Shown: positions 31,459 through 41,333, counted from the stretch's first letter. The stretch: DNA of 64,000 bases from Trichomonas vaginalis G3 (GCF_026262505.1 NC_067206.1:3996879-4060878); one strand, 5' to 3'. Numbers and translations: made by a program. The notes: generated by a model from the sequence alone, not told the origin.

Positions 31459-32076
31459 TTAATTTGTTAAAACATATTTCAAGCAAAGTTTATATTCTGT
31501 TGAAAGTTTTGTGTATTCATTCGAATATTTATACTTAAACTCAACTCCTGTAGTTCCTGGTGTTTCGATTATTCTAATATTACCGATTTTCATGAATACT
31601 GGTATTTGACCACAACATTCGATTTCGGGGTCGAGATAATCAATAACGCACTGTTTACCTGTTATTCTTGATATAACATTTTCTAAATCCTCCTTTGTTA
31701 AAATTATTTGGTTCTTACTAATTAGATTTGTCAAAAGCTTCTTATCGTCTTTGAGTAATATTGTTTGGTATAAATTAAGGAGGTAATGGTCTACGTTATC
31801 TGAAGGATTTGTTTGAATAGTTGAATAAGGGTTATCTTGAGCATCATGTGAAATTATGGGCTCTAATGGAGGTGGATATTCTAACTTAACTTCACTATTA
31901 GCGTTTGCGCTTGAAGCTGTGTTTAAATTTACCGACTTAAGTTCTGGCTCGTTATCTTTCAAGTTCTCAGAACTATAATTTTTGATTATAATATTATTTG
32001 TCGTTCTTGAATCAACATTAGATGTAGGTTCAATAGGAACATTCACTGCACCGGCTAAGATGGATTTACTTCTCAT
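31459..32076 (-). CDS. Maverick protein with DP-E-CCG motif (M4)
   Basis: A 205-residue protein: about 90 low-complexity residues rich in Asn, Ser and Pro, then a compact C-terminal domain with YLDPEIECCGQIPVF, IRIIETPGTTGVEFKYKYS and CLKYVLTN. The M5 gene at 59394 has the same domain (EPDISCCG). The paired cysteines followed by Gly are the main conserved point. The function is unknown. It ends 8 bases from the end of the penton-like gene and is divergent from 32112. Confidence 0.6.
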   Translation of the reverse strand: MRSKSILAGAVNVPIEPTSNVDSRTTNNIIIKNYSSENLKDNEPELKSVNLNTASSANANSEVKLEYPPPLEPIISHDAQDNPYSTIQTNPSDNVDHYLLNLYQTILLKDDKKLLTNLISKNQIILTKEDLENVISRITGKQCVIDYLDPEIECCGQIPVFMKIGNIRIIETPGTTGVEFKYKYSNEYTKLSTEYKLCLKYVLTN

Positions 32077-32111
32077 TTTCTAGAGAATAAAAACCTTTTA
32101 TTACTATAAAA

Positions 32112-32297
32112 ATGAATAATATCTTTGATAAAGGTTTAAACGTGAAACTTGAAAATGAAAATCTTGTTGAATTTACTGAAACGGGCGCGGTTTATAAAGA
32201 TGTTGAGGTGTTAAATAAGAAAGCAAAAGGCAGGAGTAGAAATATGAACATCGATTATAAACCATTTACTATTTACGTTGTTGTGCATGAAAAATAG
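32112..32297 (+). CDS. 61-residue Maverick protein (M4)
   Basis: MNNIFDKGLNVKLENENLVE… ending FTIYVVVHEK. Divergent from 31459-32076 with a 35-base spacer containing TTTTATTACTATAAAA. No domain. Its last codons lie in an inverted repeat whose other half is at 33294-33327. Confidence 0.5.
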   Translation: MNNIFDKGLNVKLENENLVEFTETGAVYKDVEVLNKKAKGRSRNMNIDYKPFTIYVVVHEK

Positions 32298-33330
32298 CGT
32301 GACTTCACTTTTGACAAAAAGTGACATTATTTCTGATGGTTTTGTCATTTATTTGTCAGATTTATAAATGGATAATAATGCTGTAAATCAGATATTAATT
32401 AAAAATATTTAAGATTTATGTTCGAATTGAAAAGCAAAATGATAATTTTTTAATTGAAAAACGTTAATATCTGATATTTTGAAGTTTTTAATATTTGTTA
32501 GTATCTTAAATTATTGAATGCATACGTTTTTTATGTTCTCAATTTTAAAAAAATTGTGAAGAATTTAGTTTTTTGGAGATGGATGTTTAATATTTGTGAG
32601 TGAGAATGCAAGCAGGAGTTTGGTACTTTAAGGCTAGGTTGAGATAGATTTCCCATTATATTATCTGTGAATATATTGTTTTAAAATTCAAGATATAAAA
32701 ATATATTATCAAAAAATTTTATATTTTTAAATACAATAGGGTGGAAATATAGTACAATGAGATAGCAATGATATATTTTATAATGGGAGGTAATCTGAAG
32801 ATAAGTAGCAAATTTTATGCGATTTTGATTGGGAGTTGGAGGGTGTGAGTACTATAGCATGTAATAGTATCTCACACCCTCCAATTCTTCCTATGGCGCC
32901 GAAAAATTTTTGGTGAAAGGCGACGACATTTCACCAAAAAATTTTCGGCGCCATAGGAAGAATTGGAGGGTGTGAGATACTGATTCTATCTATGTACCTC
33001 GCAAACCATAGTTCTCAGCCAAAATGGCTAATAATTTGAGAGTCTATATGATAATGTAAAAGTTAAAACATTCAAGTATTTAAGTATTTCTTTAAAATAT
33101 TAAGTTTTTTATTTTTCCAATAAAATTCTAATATCAAATATTTTTATTTAACGATTAATTTTATTTATATTTTTATAGTTTTTTTAAGAAAAAATATTGT
33201 TAGGGTTTTATGGATTTTCAATTAATATACAAGATAATTCATGAATGTATATATTTCCAAGTTTTTAAGGATGCAACACTTTACATTTGTAAACTGTCAA
33301 AAATGAAGTCACGCTATTTTTCATGCATTA
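32283..33330. other. Non-coding block bounded by a 34-base inverted repeat
   Basis: The ends read GCATGAAAAATAGCGTGACT (continuing tcacttttgaca) and its complement at 33294-33327 with one or two differences. Between them lies AT-rich DNA without a gene, with the palindromes at 32830-32981. The block may be a small non-autonomous insert, or a pair of related 3' ends. Confidence 0.55.
32866..32981. repeat. 116-bp palindrome with 53-base arms
   Basis: The arms begin AGTATCTCACACCCTCCAAT and run through TCTTCCTATGGCGCC to GGTGAAA. They differ by about one base in 53 and enclose the 10-base loop GGCGACGACA. A third copy of the outer arm stands just upstream (32831-32853), so the arms can also pair in a second way. 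Confidence 0.9.
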
Positions 33331-33368
33331 CAGAATCTATTCACAACACCTCATCTAAAAATAAAGCT

Positions 33369-34256
33369 TTAAAATAATGTTGGTCTTTCCCAGGGTATAT
33401 TTTTAACATTAATTGTATTAGTCATTATATGAATTTCTAAATATGAACGTGGTGAAATGAGTGATTTATAAGCATCCCAGATTTCATCAAAAGGTAATGT
33501 TATACCTGATTGCTTCCAAATTAATTCTATATCGTATTTTGAGAAACCTTGAAATATAACGAAATCAGTAATGAGACGTTTAATGTTTAAAGCTAAAAAC
33601 CTCCACGTCTGCATAAGTATTGCAACAGTCATGTGGTAATGTCTGACTTTCGTTATTAAATTAGCTAATGGTGAATCTGGTTTTGAAACTAAACCTTTAC
33701 CAGCGAAATCATCACAAACTAATAAAGTGTTTGATGGATATTTTTTAAAAGGATATTTTGAAAGTTTTGAGAGAATGTAGTTTGTCAATCGTTTCATATC
33801 ATATGTACCATCCTGCTGTCTCAAATGATGTTTATCAATAATTCTTTCCATTTCTTCCGATGTCTTTTGCATTCCTGATTGTATAAATTCAACTATTGCA
33901 TAATATTTCTTCTTTCTTCTTATATATTGTTGAAGAAAAGAAATTAATTCGCTATCTGGAACTTTAATTACTGATGCCTGAACTTTACTCATAAACGTCT
34001 TCGCTGTTGAATCCATTGAATCTGAAGTTGCTGATATAATGATTTGGTCATAATATGAATCTTGACCTAATCGTTCAGTAATTAAAATATGACGAATTAA
34101 ATTAAAAGTCTTTCCTGAACCCATTTTTCCACAATAGAAATACACACCGTTTGAACAGAACTGATAATCCTTACTGAAGGGAAGAATTAATGAACTATTG
34201 AGTTTATCAGATTTTTCATTCATTTTTTCATCTACTTCTTCAAATAAATGTTTCAT
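33369..34256 (-). CDS. Packaging ATPase, A32/FtsK-HerA type (M4)
   Basis: A 295-residue P-loop protein. Walker A is FYCGKMGSGKTFNLIRH near residue 40. Walker B is NTLLVCDDFAGKG near residue 180, followed by the sensor-like HMTVAILMQTWRFL. This order and length fit the virion genome-packaging ATPases of Polintons, adeno-like and NCLDV lineages, which pump DNA into preformed capsids. The start ATG is confirmed by the 16-base divergent spacer to the structural gene at 34273. The frame looks whole. Confidence 0.85.
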   Translation of the reverse strand: MKHLFEEVDEKMNEKSDKLNSSLILPFSKDYQFCSNGVYFYCGKMGSGKTFNLIRHILITERLGQDSYYDQIIISATSDSMDSTAKTFMSKVQASVIKVPDSELISFLQQYIRRKKKYYAIVEFIQSGMQKTSEEMERIIDKHHLRQQDGTYDMKRLTNYILSKLSKYPFKKYPSNTLLVCDDFAGKGLVSKPDSPLANLITKVRHYHMTVAILMQTWRFLALNIKRLITDFVIFQGFSKYDIELIWKQSGITLPFDEIWDAYKSLISPRSYLEIHIMTNTINVKNIPWERPTLF

Positions 34257-34272
34257 TTTATTATAATTAAAA
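34257..34272. promoter_or_regulatory. Bidirectional AT promoter, 16 bases
   Basis: TTTATTATAATTAAAA separates the ATGs of the ATPase (minus) and the structural gene (plus). Its complement is contained unchanged in the spacer at 30652-30670. Confidence 0.65.
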
Positions 34273-35181
34273 ATGCAAGTCAGAAATTTTGTTAATACCG
34301 TTCCCAGTCTTAATGATAAAAATATTAAAATCTATTATGAGCACATATTTTCACAACCGTTTAAAATAATCAATGGTGAATACATTTATGAATACCCTAA
34401 ACACTGGGTTGATTATAACACTGGTGAAAAAGCGATTGAAATAAGACAGATAAAAACCATTCCTGCAGGACGAACCATTGAATTATATAACTTTGGAATA
34501 ATAAGAGATAATCATCAATATGATTTACAGATTTATATAGATTTAGACACAGGGGATGATATGACAGCATTTAATAAAAAGATTAAATCGGTTCTTATTG
34601 AACAGTTAAAAGGTGCCGGATATCCTCAACCTAATGAAGTTGATATGTTTTATAGTTTTGAAACTAATTTAATAGAATTTCGTGTTAATTCAAATTCAAA
34701 AGCTGGTTTCATATTTGATTTAAAAGATAGCGCTGTCGGTGATGAGATTGAAAATGTATACACGAATAAAAATTTTCAAGAGATTACAGGAATTAATAAT
34801 GATGAATGCTTTTATCGATTTGCTCAGTTCGGAGCAGAACAAATAACATTAAATGACCTCCTGGAGTACTTACCAAAATCAATTTCCATTAAAAATGATG
34901 ATTATTTATTAACATCAATTTCATTTAATGGTGTTTGGTCCAGAGAAGCGGCAATCATTAAATCAAGTATAAGTGAATTCGCTGAAGATTCTATTTTATG
35001 TTTATCAAACTGTTTATATTCTCCGCCGAAGCATTATTCAATAACTAATTATGTTAATAAATTTAATATAAAATTAGTTGAACCATCGAGTGTTCCGTAC
35101 CGAAATGCATCACTAGAAAAGTGGCAAAAAGTGATACTTACTCTTATTTTGCGCGGCAATTTTTCTAAGTTATTTTGTTAA
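34273..35181 (+). CDS. Maverick structural protein (jelly-roll-like), M4
   Basis: A 302-residue beta-rich protein, counterpart of the M3 protein at 25676. Shared parts are the block around FNGVWSREAAIIKSSISEFA and the following SPPKHYSITNYVNKFNI. The C-terminal KVILTLIL resembles the last strand of a jelly roll. It is divergent from the ATPase. A minor capsid or fibre role is inferred from neighbours and composition. Confidence 0.6.
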   Translation: MQVRNFVNTVPSLNDKNIKIYYEHIFSQPFKIINGEYIYEYPKHWVDYNTGEKAIEIRQIKTIPAGRTIELYNFGIIRDNHQYDLQIYIDLDTGDDMTAFNKKIKSVLIEQLKGAGYPQPNEVDMFYSFETNLIEFRVNSNSKAGFIFDLKDSAVGDEIENVYTNKNFQEITGINNDECFYRFAQFGAEQITLNDLLEYLPKSISIKNDDYLLTSISFNGVWSREAAIIKSSISEFAEDSILCLSNCLYSPPKHYSITNYVNKFNIKLVEPSSVPYRNASLEKWQKVILTLILRGNFSKLFC

Positions 35182-35756
35182 GCTAAATGTGTTATATATC
35201 AAATCAGCTTTATAAATATTATAGAAAAGTTTATTTTTATTTTTAATTATTATTATTATTTTTTAAATTAAAAGGGAACAGGGCAAATTTGTCCCGCACT
35301 CAAATTAAAAGAAAACATTAGAATTATATGGATATATTTAAATTAATTATAAAAATAAAATTGAATATATTGAAGTTTGAGTTTATAGGTATACAAATTT
35401 TAGAGGCATGTTGGCTGAGAACTATGGTCTGCGAGGTACATGGATAGAATCAGTACCTCGCAGACTATAGTTCTCTATATGGCGCCCAAAAAAAATTTAT
35501 GATTGTTTTTTATCAAATCTTATCCATATTATTCTATTAATGTTAATTATATTTTATCAATTATATTTTTTAAATAATAAACACAAAATCCACTAATTTA
35601 AAATTGGCGCCAAATATCACTTTTGCTAGTGATGCATTTCGGTATGATATAAGTTGAACCATCGAGCCTAAAAGATATTGTCCTTCCTGATGACAGAAAA
35701 GATAGTATTATTATCGAACTCATATTAATCGCTTATTAAAATTTAATTATATATAA
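35182..35756. other. Non-coding M4 spacer with a hairpin
   Basis: No gene. Contains GTCCCGCACTC at about 35290, like the MULE end GTCCCCCACTC, and a hairpin at 35411-35482: GAGAACTATGGTCTGCGAGG, then tac, pairs with GTACCTCGCAGACTATAGTT, then ctc, around TGGATAGAATCA. One arm and loop of this hairpin are repeated, inverted, at 32977-33025. Confidence 0.65.
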
Positions 35757-36053
35757 ATGAGTTCAACAACTGAAAGCGCATGGACTAGTTTTGATGAAAA
35801 CCCTAAACCGCGGAATTATAATAGAATTGTAATTCCTGTAGGTCTTTTATTAGCTGCTGGTGCTGTAGCGGGACCATATTTATATAGAAATTTATATAGA
35901 ACACCGATTAATTCAACTGCCGGGGCTGATCTTATTCCAACAGGTCTGAAAAAATCTACACCTATTCAAACAAGCCCGACACAGGAAAGGAACCGCGAAC
36001 CACTCACACGTATTAGGTCTTTTATTAATTATTTAAAGAATAGAAGAAATTAA
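35757..36053 (+). CDS. Maverick single-pass membrane protein (M4)
   Basis: A 98-residue protein. Residues 24-42 (IVIPVGLLLAAGAVAGPYL) form a membrane segment. The tail is Pro/Thr/Arg-rich, ending RSFINYLKNRRN. The plan matches the M3 protein at 28925. Start ATG is preceded by AATTATATATAA. Confidence 0.6.
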   Translation: MSSTTESAWTSFDENPKPRNYNRIVIPVGLLLAAGAVAGPYLYRNLYRTPINSTAGADLIPTGLKKSTPIQTSPTQERNREPLTRIRSFINYLKNRRN

Positions 36054-36063
36054 TTTGTAATAA

Positions 36064-36195
36064 ATGACGTCGTTAAATGTAAAAATAATTTGTGATGATA
36101 TTACTATCATTGATGATGTAAGTGAGTGTGCTAATATAATTGATAGAATTAATGAACTAATAAAGAGGTTCAGTGGTGAAAATTTTATGAGTTAA
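36064..36195 (+). CDS. 43-residue Maverick protein (M4)
   Basis: MTSLNVKIICDDITIIDDVS… ending NELIKRFSGENFMS. Acidic, helical C-terminus. It starts 10 bases after the membrane protein and reads with its neighbours in one direction. Short, with no domain, but codon use agrees with M4. Confidence 0.45.
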   Translation: MTSLNVKIICDDITIIDDVSECANIIDRINELIKRFSGENFMS

Positions 36196-36227
36196 TCATT
36201 ATGAGAAATGATTTTAATAAGCATTAA

Positions 36228-36467
36228 ATGGTATTTTCAACACTATCAGCTTTGTATGGAGGTTATAAAGCTATTGACGGTTTAACTGGTGGAGCTGTAT
36301 CAAAAGCTTTAAAAAATAATGCTGGAATGCTTGTGGGAGCTGCTGCCAGAAAATTAAAATCTGAAAAGTTAAAGAAATTAGGTAACTGGGTCGCTGACCA
36401 GTCGCAAAACCTTTTAGGTGAAGATAATGAAATATCTAAGCAGCTAAAAGATTTTAAAGTGTCATAA
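36228..36467 (+). pseudogene. Maverick amphipathic small protein, cut by the Ginger-like insertion
   Basis: Starts MVFSTLSALYGGYKAIDGLT, a glycine/alanine-rich amphipathic helix region, then a basic helical part (KLKSEKLKKLGNWVADQS). It runs into the terminal repeat of the inserted element, which begins at 36460, so its end here is not original. Similar N-termini occur in M2 (11841). A minor virion protein is possible. Confidence 0.5.
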
Positions 36468-36634
36468 GACGAGATGGTGGAGGTGAGGTGAAGTCAAAAA
36501 GTGACACATATTTGGCCGGCTAAATTCCCCTTTAGTTTACATGTCAAAATTACAATAAATTAATTATTTTGCTTAGCAATTAGCTATGTATTAAAACTAA
36601 AATTATTACTATTCAATTCTTTACATTCAAATAT

Positions 36635-37933
36635 AGGGTGTCCAAAGGTGCGTTTAGCACAGCGCTCTATATCAGACTATTAAAGGAGATATATGCTGAT
36701 TATAAATATATAATAAAAATATGAATATATGTATATGATGAGTAAGTTGTATTTTGGCGCCATGCCGGGATATAAAATGAATTTTGAGACAAGAGGCGGT
36801 TTCGCGGGAAATTTTGGCGGGATTTTTTTCATTTTTTTAATGAATCATAAAGAAAACATCCTCGCTCTTGCAAAAAAATGCAAAGACTGTAAAAAATCTA
36901 CGAGACATTGGTAAAATGCTTCGGTATGGATGCTCCTAGCTATTCCACTGTAACGTATCATGTTAGGATGTATCACTTCATGAACAAAAAGGCGCCCATC
37001 ATAAAAATTGACAAAAAATCGCCGGATCAAAGAAAAATCAAAGCAATTCTTCAAGCGCTAGATGAAGACCCAAGAGCATCACTCAGAAGGATAGAGGAGA
37101 TGACAAAGATACCACGTACAACAGTCAGTTATTATCTGCACAATTATTTGAACTACAAACTAGCGTATACACGTTGGGTTCCGCACAACCTTAATTCAGT
37201 TCAAAAAAAATCTAGAGTCCAATCTTCGAAAGAGCTCCTCTCTATATTGGGTGCGTATCAATCCAAGAAGTTTCGCTTTTTAGTAACAGGGGACGAGTCT
37301 TGGTTTCAATATGCAACAGAAGCCAAAATCATGTGGATCCCGAAGGATGAAAATCCGCAAACATTCCCGAAGAAAAAAATTGACACACCAATGATGATGT
37401 TGTCGGTTTTTTGGGGCGTGAATGGCATCATCGCAATTGATATTCTTCAAAAACCTAATACGATGAATGCTCAGTATCTAATTGACAATGTTCTTACTCA
37501 AATTATCAATTCTGATGAGTTTGAGAAATCCAAACAACAAAAACAAAAGTTTGCAATTCATTTTGATAATTCAAGAGTTCACAAAAGTCATAAGGTAATG
37601 AATTACTTGGTGGAAAACAATGTCAAAGTTGTTCCAAACCCAATTTATTCACCTGATATTGCACCCTCTGACTTTTATTTATTCGGCACGCTAAAAAGAG
37701 AGCTGAAGGACGCGAATTCGCGAGTCCAGATGATCTTGAAAATTTTGTAAGAGAGTAATTTGAGCAATTTTCTCATGATGATTTAAAGCGTGTCTTTGAA
37801 GCCTGGATCGATCGCTGCGAACGCGTGATTGAATCCAATGGTGATTATATTTAAATAAACTTTATATATATGTAACTTGTTTATTTCTATTCGCAGTATT
37901 CAGGTTTGTGCTAAACACACCTTTGGACACCCT
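36635..37933 (+). mobile_element. Tvmar1-type mariner transposon, copy B
   Basis: 1299 bp, with the same 27-base terminal inverted repeats as copy A and TA on both sides. It lies inside the Ginger-like element, so it came later. It differs from copy A at only a few positions. Confidence 0.95.
36908..37852 (+). pseudogene. Tvmar1 transposase, copy B, main frame open but both ends shifted
   Basis: The open stretch 36911-37750 holds the helix-turn-helix region (IEEMTKIPRTTVSYYL) and the whole DD34D catalytic domain: TGDESWF, HFDNSRVH, YSPDIAPSD. The N-terminal part (FLMNHKENILALAKK, from about 36838) is in another frame, separated at an A run near 36891. The C-terminal 45 residues are in another frame after about 37713, with an additional TAA at about 37756 where copy A has CAA. 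The N- and C-terminal frame changes are the same in copy A, so they were in the parent. Confidence 0.9.
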
Positions 37934-38148
37934 ATATTAAACAATTCAAATTTAATAACAAAGATATTACAATAAATAAAAAATGATTAAAAATGTCCCT
38001 GAAAATTTTCTGAAAGCTATCTCGTGTTTAGGTCTCAATTTTTTTAGAAATAGAAAAAGATTGGATTTAACTTTCAAACATTATATATAGTTTTGTATAT
38101 GGAAGCCTTTAAATACAAGTTAATGATATGGAGTTGTATTGCGAGGAA

Positions 38149-39245
38149 GAGGGAATCAAAGAAATTGACGAAGTTCCAGAATTTTATTCAACAATTCTTA
38201 ATCAATTAACAAAAACTATACCGAAACTTATCTTGCCATCCAAATCAAATCACATTACATACGGAATAAACATTTAATCTTTTACCATTAAAATTATATT
38301 TATACGTTATTTAATTTTTTTACGTCTAAGTTGAATAGGATAATAGCCGAAGATATAAAGTAACTATAGTTTACAAGCTAAGGAACAAATCAGCATTGAA
38401 ACTAAAAAATGCTGAAATATTATAATAAATTGAAGAAATACTGTGATAGAATACCTAGTTATACTAGATACTATTATAATATGAATTCATTTGTATTGAA
38501 TATCGATAATAAAAAATCGATGAAATATTAAAATGAGAATAAATTAATAATGAGATTATAAATTAGAATTATTTCTCTTTTATTTAAAATAAAAACTTAG
38601 TTCTATTTAAATTCGATAAAGAAGTACGAAAAAGTTGTATTATACGTATGATGTTGCCCGAGGTTTGGTAACACTATTGTAGAATATAAGCATATATGAT
38701 AGAAAAGCAATATGCTTAATATCGAGTAATTCTAATTTTTTACGAAATTATTCAAATACGTTATTTTTTAAAATGAAAAGATAAGCATACCATTATGCAG
38801 TAGTTGGCGCACATATACTATGCTGATGAAAGTTGGTCTCTAATTCGAAACTTGAGTCTGTCAAATTGACGTTCCATCTTATTTTAATCGATATTCAATA
38901 CAAATGAATTCATATTATAATAGTATCTAGTATAACTAGGTATTCTATCACAGTATTTCTTCAATTTATTATAATATTTCAGCATTTTTTAGTTTCAATG
39001 CTGATTTGTTCCTTAGCTTGTAAACTATAGTTACTTTATATCTTCGGCTATTATCCTATTCAACTTAGACGTAAAAAAATTAAATAACGTATAAATATAA
39101 TTTTAATGGTAAAAGATTAAATGTTTATTCCGTATGTAATGTGATTTGATTTGGATGGTAAGATAAGTTTCGGTATAGTTTTTGTTAATTGATTAAGAAT
39201 TGTTGAATAAAATTCTGGAACTTCGTCAATTTCTTTGATTCCTTC
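38149..39245. repeat. Long inverted repeat with 360-base arms in the Ginger-like element
   Basis: Arms at 38149-38508 and 38887-39245 are near-perfect complements (for example TTGACGAAGTTCCAGAATTT on the left and its complement on the right) around a 378-base AT-rich centre. The right arm overlaps the last codons of the integrase gene. The left arm holds a 49-residue frame (38128-38277, MELYCEEEGIKEIDEVPEFY) that is not called as a gene. Confidence 0.9.
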
Positions 39246-40493
39246 TTGAAGCGTTGAAATTTCTTATTGACTCTCTTAGATCTTTAACAACTCCATCTAC
39301 AATCCAAAGCGGTAATTTACTTGAATCATATTTTTCTGAAATTTCGTAAAATTTGTTAGGTGTGTACCATGTATGTAATGTCGGGTTTTTTGGTAAACTT
39401 GTGTGTGGGTTTGAATTGTAATTTTCTATAAGACTTTGTATATCATTCCATGTGGCGTCTTCAATTTCCACATTTTGCCAAAACCTTTCAATTTTCCCAT
39501 TCATATATGGGCAATGTGGGAGAATTGTAATACTTTGAACGTTCGCATTTTGTAATAAATTTCGAAAAACCCAAAATTTTCTGTTCCGTTATCACTCCAT
39601 ATAGCAAAGGGCTTCCCATATTTTTGGAAACATTGGTCAATTACTCTACTTGTTTGCGCAGCTTCTTTTGTTTCCAAGTGAGCCCATGCTAAAATTTTTC
39701 GGGATTTATCGTCAATAACCGCATAAAGATATTCACCCTGACGATGTTTAAAAAAATGAATATCGACATGCCATATTAAGTTTATATATACTGCTTCGTA
39801 TTTTGTTTTTCCTTTTGGTACTGAATTTTTGGCAGGTTGAACGATATTCAGAATTTTGAAACACTTCTTTACAGTTCTTTCTGAAAAGTTTGTTTCCAAT
39901 AATTTTTTGTTAAAATAATCGGTTGATTTTTCCAAATTTTGAGTAGTTTCTGTATGAACGATATATGGATCTTCAGATAATTCCGACTCAATTTGTGGAT
40001 CTTCTTCGGAAGAATTGGAAGAAAAAAGTTTTTCTGCTGATGAATCAGAATCAGAATTTGTATACTCAGAAAGATATTCTGAAGAATTTGAAAAACCTAT
40101 TGGATTTGTATTTAATTGTGAAATTGGTAAATCATCTAAATCATGATTAGCATTTTCGGTTTCCCTTTGAATTAACATATCCTTATCGGTAATAATTCTT
40201 CCGTATGCTCTTGATATTCCGATTTTTTTAACTTTTTGATGTAATTTATTTACTGTATCTAATAATTCCTCAGGTGGTTCGATTGGTTTACGCCCTGGTT
40301 TAAATTTTGTGTCAGGAATTCCATTTGATTTAATTGCTAAGTGGAATGTTTTTTTAGATATTGATGGTATAATGCGTCCATCAGTGAGTTGGACATTGCT
40401 AAGTATTGTTTTGAGTTTTTGACCTTGATTAATTTGTTCAATTGCAGATTGAATCCAATTTATATCAATTAGATCGTAGATCTTTCGACTCAT
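39226..40493 (-). pseudogene. rve-type integrase/transposase of the Ginger-like element
   Basis: The start is set at MSRKIYDLID because the shorter copy starts at the same place (MSGRIFDLID). N-terminal helical DNA-binding region, GRKPIEPP linker, then an acidic Ser/Glu-rich segment. The core domain shows all three acidic residues: Asp in WHVDIHFF, Asp in WSDNGTENFG and Glu in NGKIERFW. The C-terminal tail is basic (RRNQRN). No chromodomain or capsid gene accompanies it. It would cut and paste the element. It is broken about once, so it is listed as a fossil. A Maverick integrase is the other possibility, but the 4-bp duplication and TGT ends speak for Ginger. Confidence 0.7.
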
Positions 40494-40816
40494 CTGAAAT
40501 TTTATAACTTTTGAAAGAAACCGTAAAAATTGTGAAACATGCTTTTTAATAAAAAACAATTTTGATGAAAACCATAAATTAATTTAAAATTGAAATAAAT
40601 TTTTGAAATCTATGATATTGAATAAAAAAATTTATAGTGTAGATATTGATATAGATATAGATGTTAATTTTAATATGATATTTGATAAAAATTTTTTTAT
40701 CAAAACATACTGATAATAGGTTGACATGTAATATGATATTTTGCCTTGTAAATATATTTGGTCGGCAAAATAACCTAATTACTCTTATTTTGAGTTCACT
40801 TCCACCATTTCGTCTT

Positions 40817-41116
40817 ATGATAAAAGGTCAGTTGAATGGTGAAGAGTTTAAATTAAATTCACTTAAAGAAAAGGAGAAACAGCCAGAATATCCACCAATT
40901 GAGGCGCCGCTGATTAATTCAGCACCTGCGCCATCACCAGCACCAGCGCCAGCAACTGCAGTCGCACCATATGGCCCTGGCAGTTATGGAAGACCTTTTG
41001 ACCCTAAAACAGGAGGTTCTAATTGGTTCCATTACGGTCGAAGATATATTCTAGCTAAAATCGCAAAAGCAAAGAAACTGTTAAAAACTAAAAAGAAACC
41101 AAGAGTTTTAAAGTAA
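40817..41116 (+). pseudogene. Maverick basic Pro/Ala-rich protein, right of the insertion
   Basis: From the first ATG, which lies in the end of the inserted element, it reads MIKGQLNGEEFKLNSLKEKE, a Pro/Ala-rich stretch (PAPSPAPAPATAVAP), then GSYGRPFDPKTGG and a strongly basic tail (KAKKLLKTKKKPRVLK). A basic tail suits a DNA-binding core protein. Its natural 5' end is disturbed by the insertion. Confidence 0.5.
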
Positions 41117-41120
41117 TTAA

Positions 41121-41333
41121 ATGGTTAGAGATGTTCTCGAATACCCTGCACCACCTGAAACGCCTAACAATAATGATTTATATAATCGATTGAAAACTTT
41201 AGGTAAAGTGTATTTATGGTTTAATTATCCTTATCATATGGCGGCTTATAAATTTTATAAGCACTATAAAGAAAGTAATAGACCTTCAACCGACCTAGTT
41301 GATCCGCAGGAATTAAGGAAAAGACGACGATAA
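41121..41333 (+). CDS. 70-residue Maverick protein (M4)
   Basis: MVRDVLEYPAPPETPNNNDL…, an aromatic middle (VYLWFNYPYHMAAYKFYKHY) and a basic end (RKRRR). It starts 4 bases after the previous gene, suggesting joint expression. No domain. Confidence 0.55.
   Translation: MVRDVLEYPAPPETPNNNDLYNRLKTLGKVYLWFNYPYHMAAYKFYKHYKESNRPSTDLVDPQELRKRRR

Larger units (their letters stand above)
36460..40822. mobile_element. Ginger-like integrase-type transposon, long copy
   Basis: 4363 bp. Left end TGTCATAAGACGAGATGGTG; the right end is its inverted relative (…CACCATTTCGTCTTATGATA). It is flanked by AAAG on both sides, a 4-bp target duplication. TGT ends with 4-bp duplications and an rve-type transposase are the marks of Ginger elements, cut-and-paste DNA transposons whose transposase resembles LTR-element integrases. 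It sits in M4 and itself holds a Tvmar1 and a long inverted repeat. The integrase frame is broken about once. Confidence 0.65.

Noticed and set aside
35182-35300. MULE right end in M4
   Set aside because: GTCCCGCACTC resembles the MULE terminus, but no partner end or other MULE sequence was found nearby.
38128-38277. 49-residue ORF MELYCEEEGIKEIDEVPEFY…
   Set aside because: It lies in the left arm of the long inverted repeat; the right arm is the complement of the same sequence next to the integrase end, so coding is possible but not separable from the repeat.
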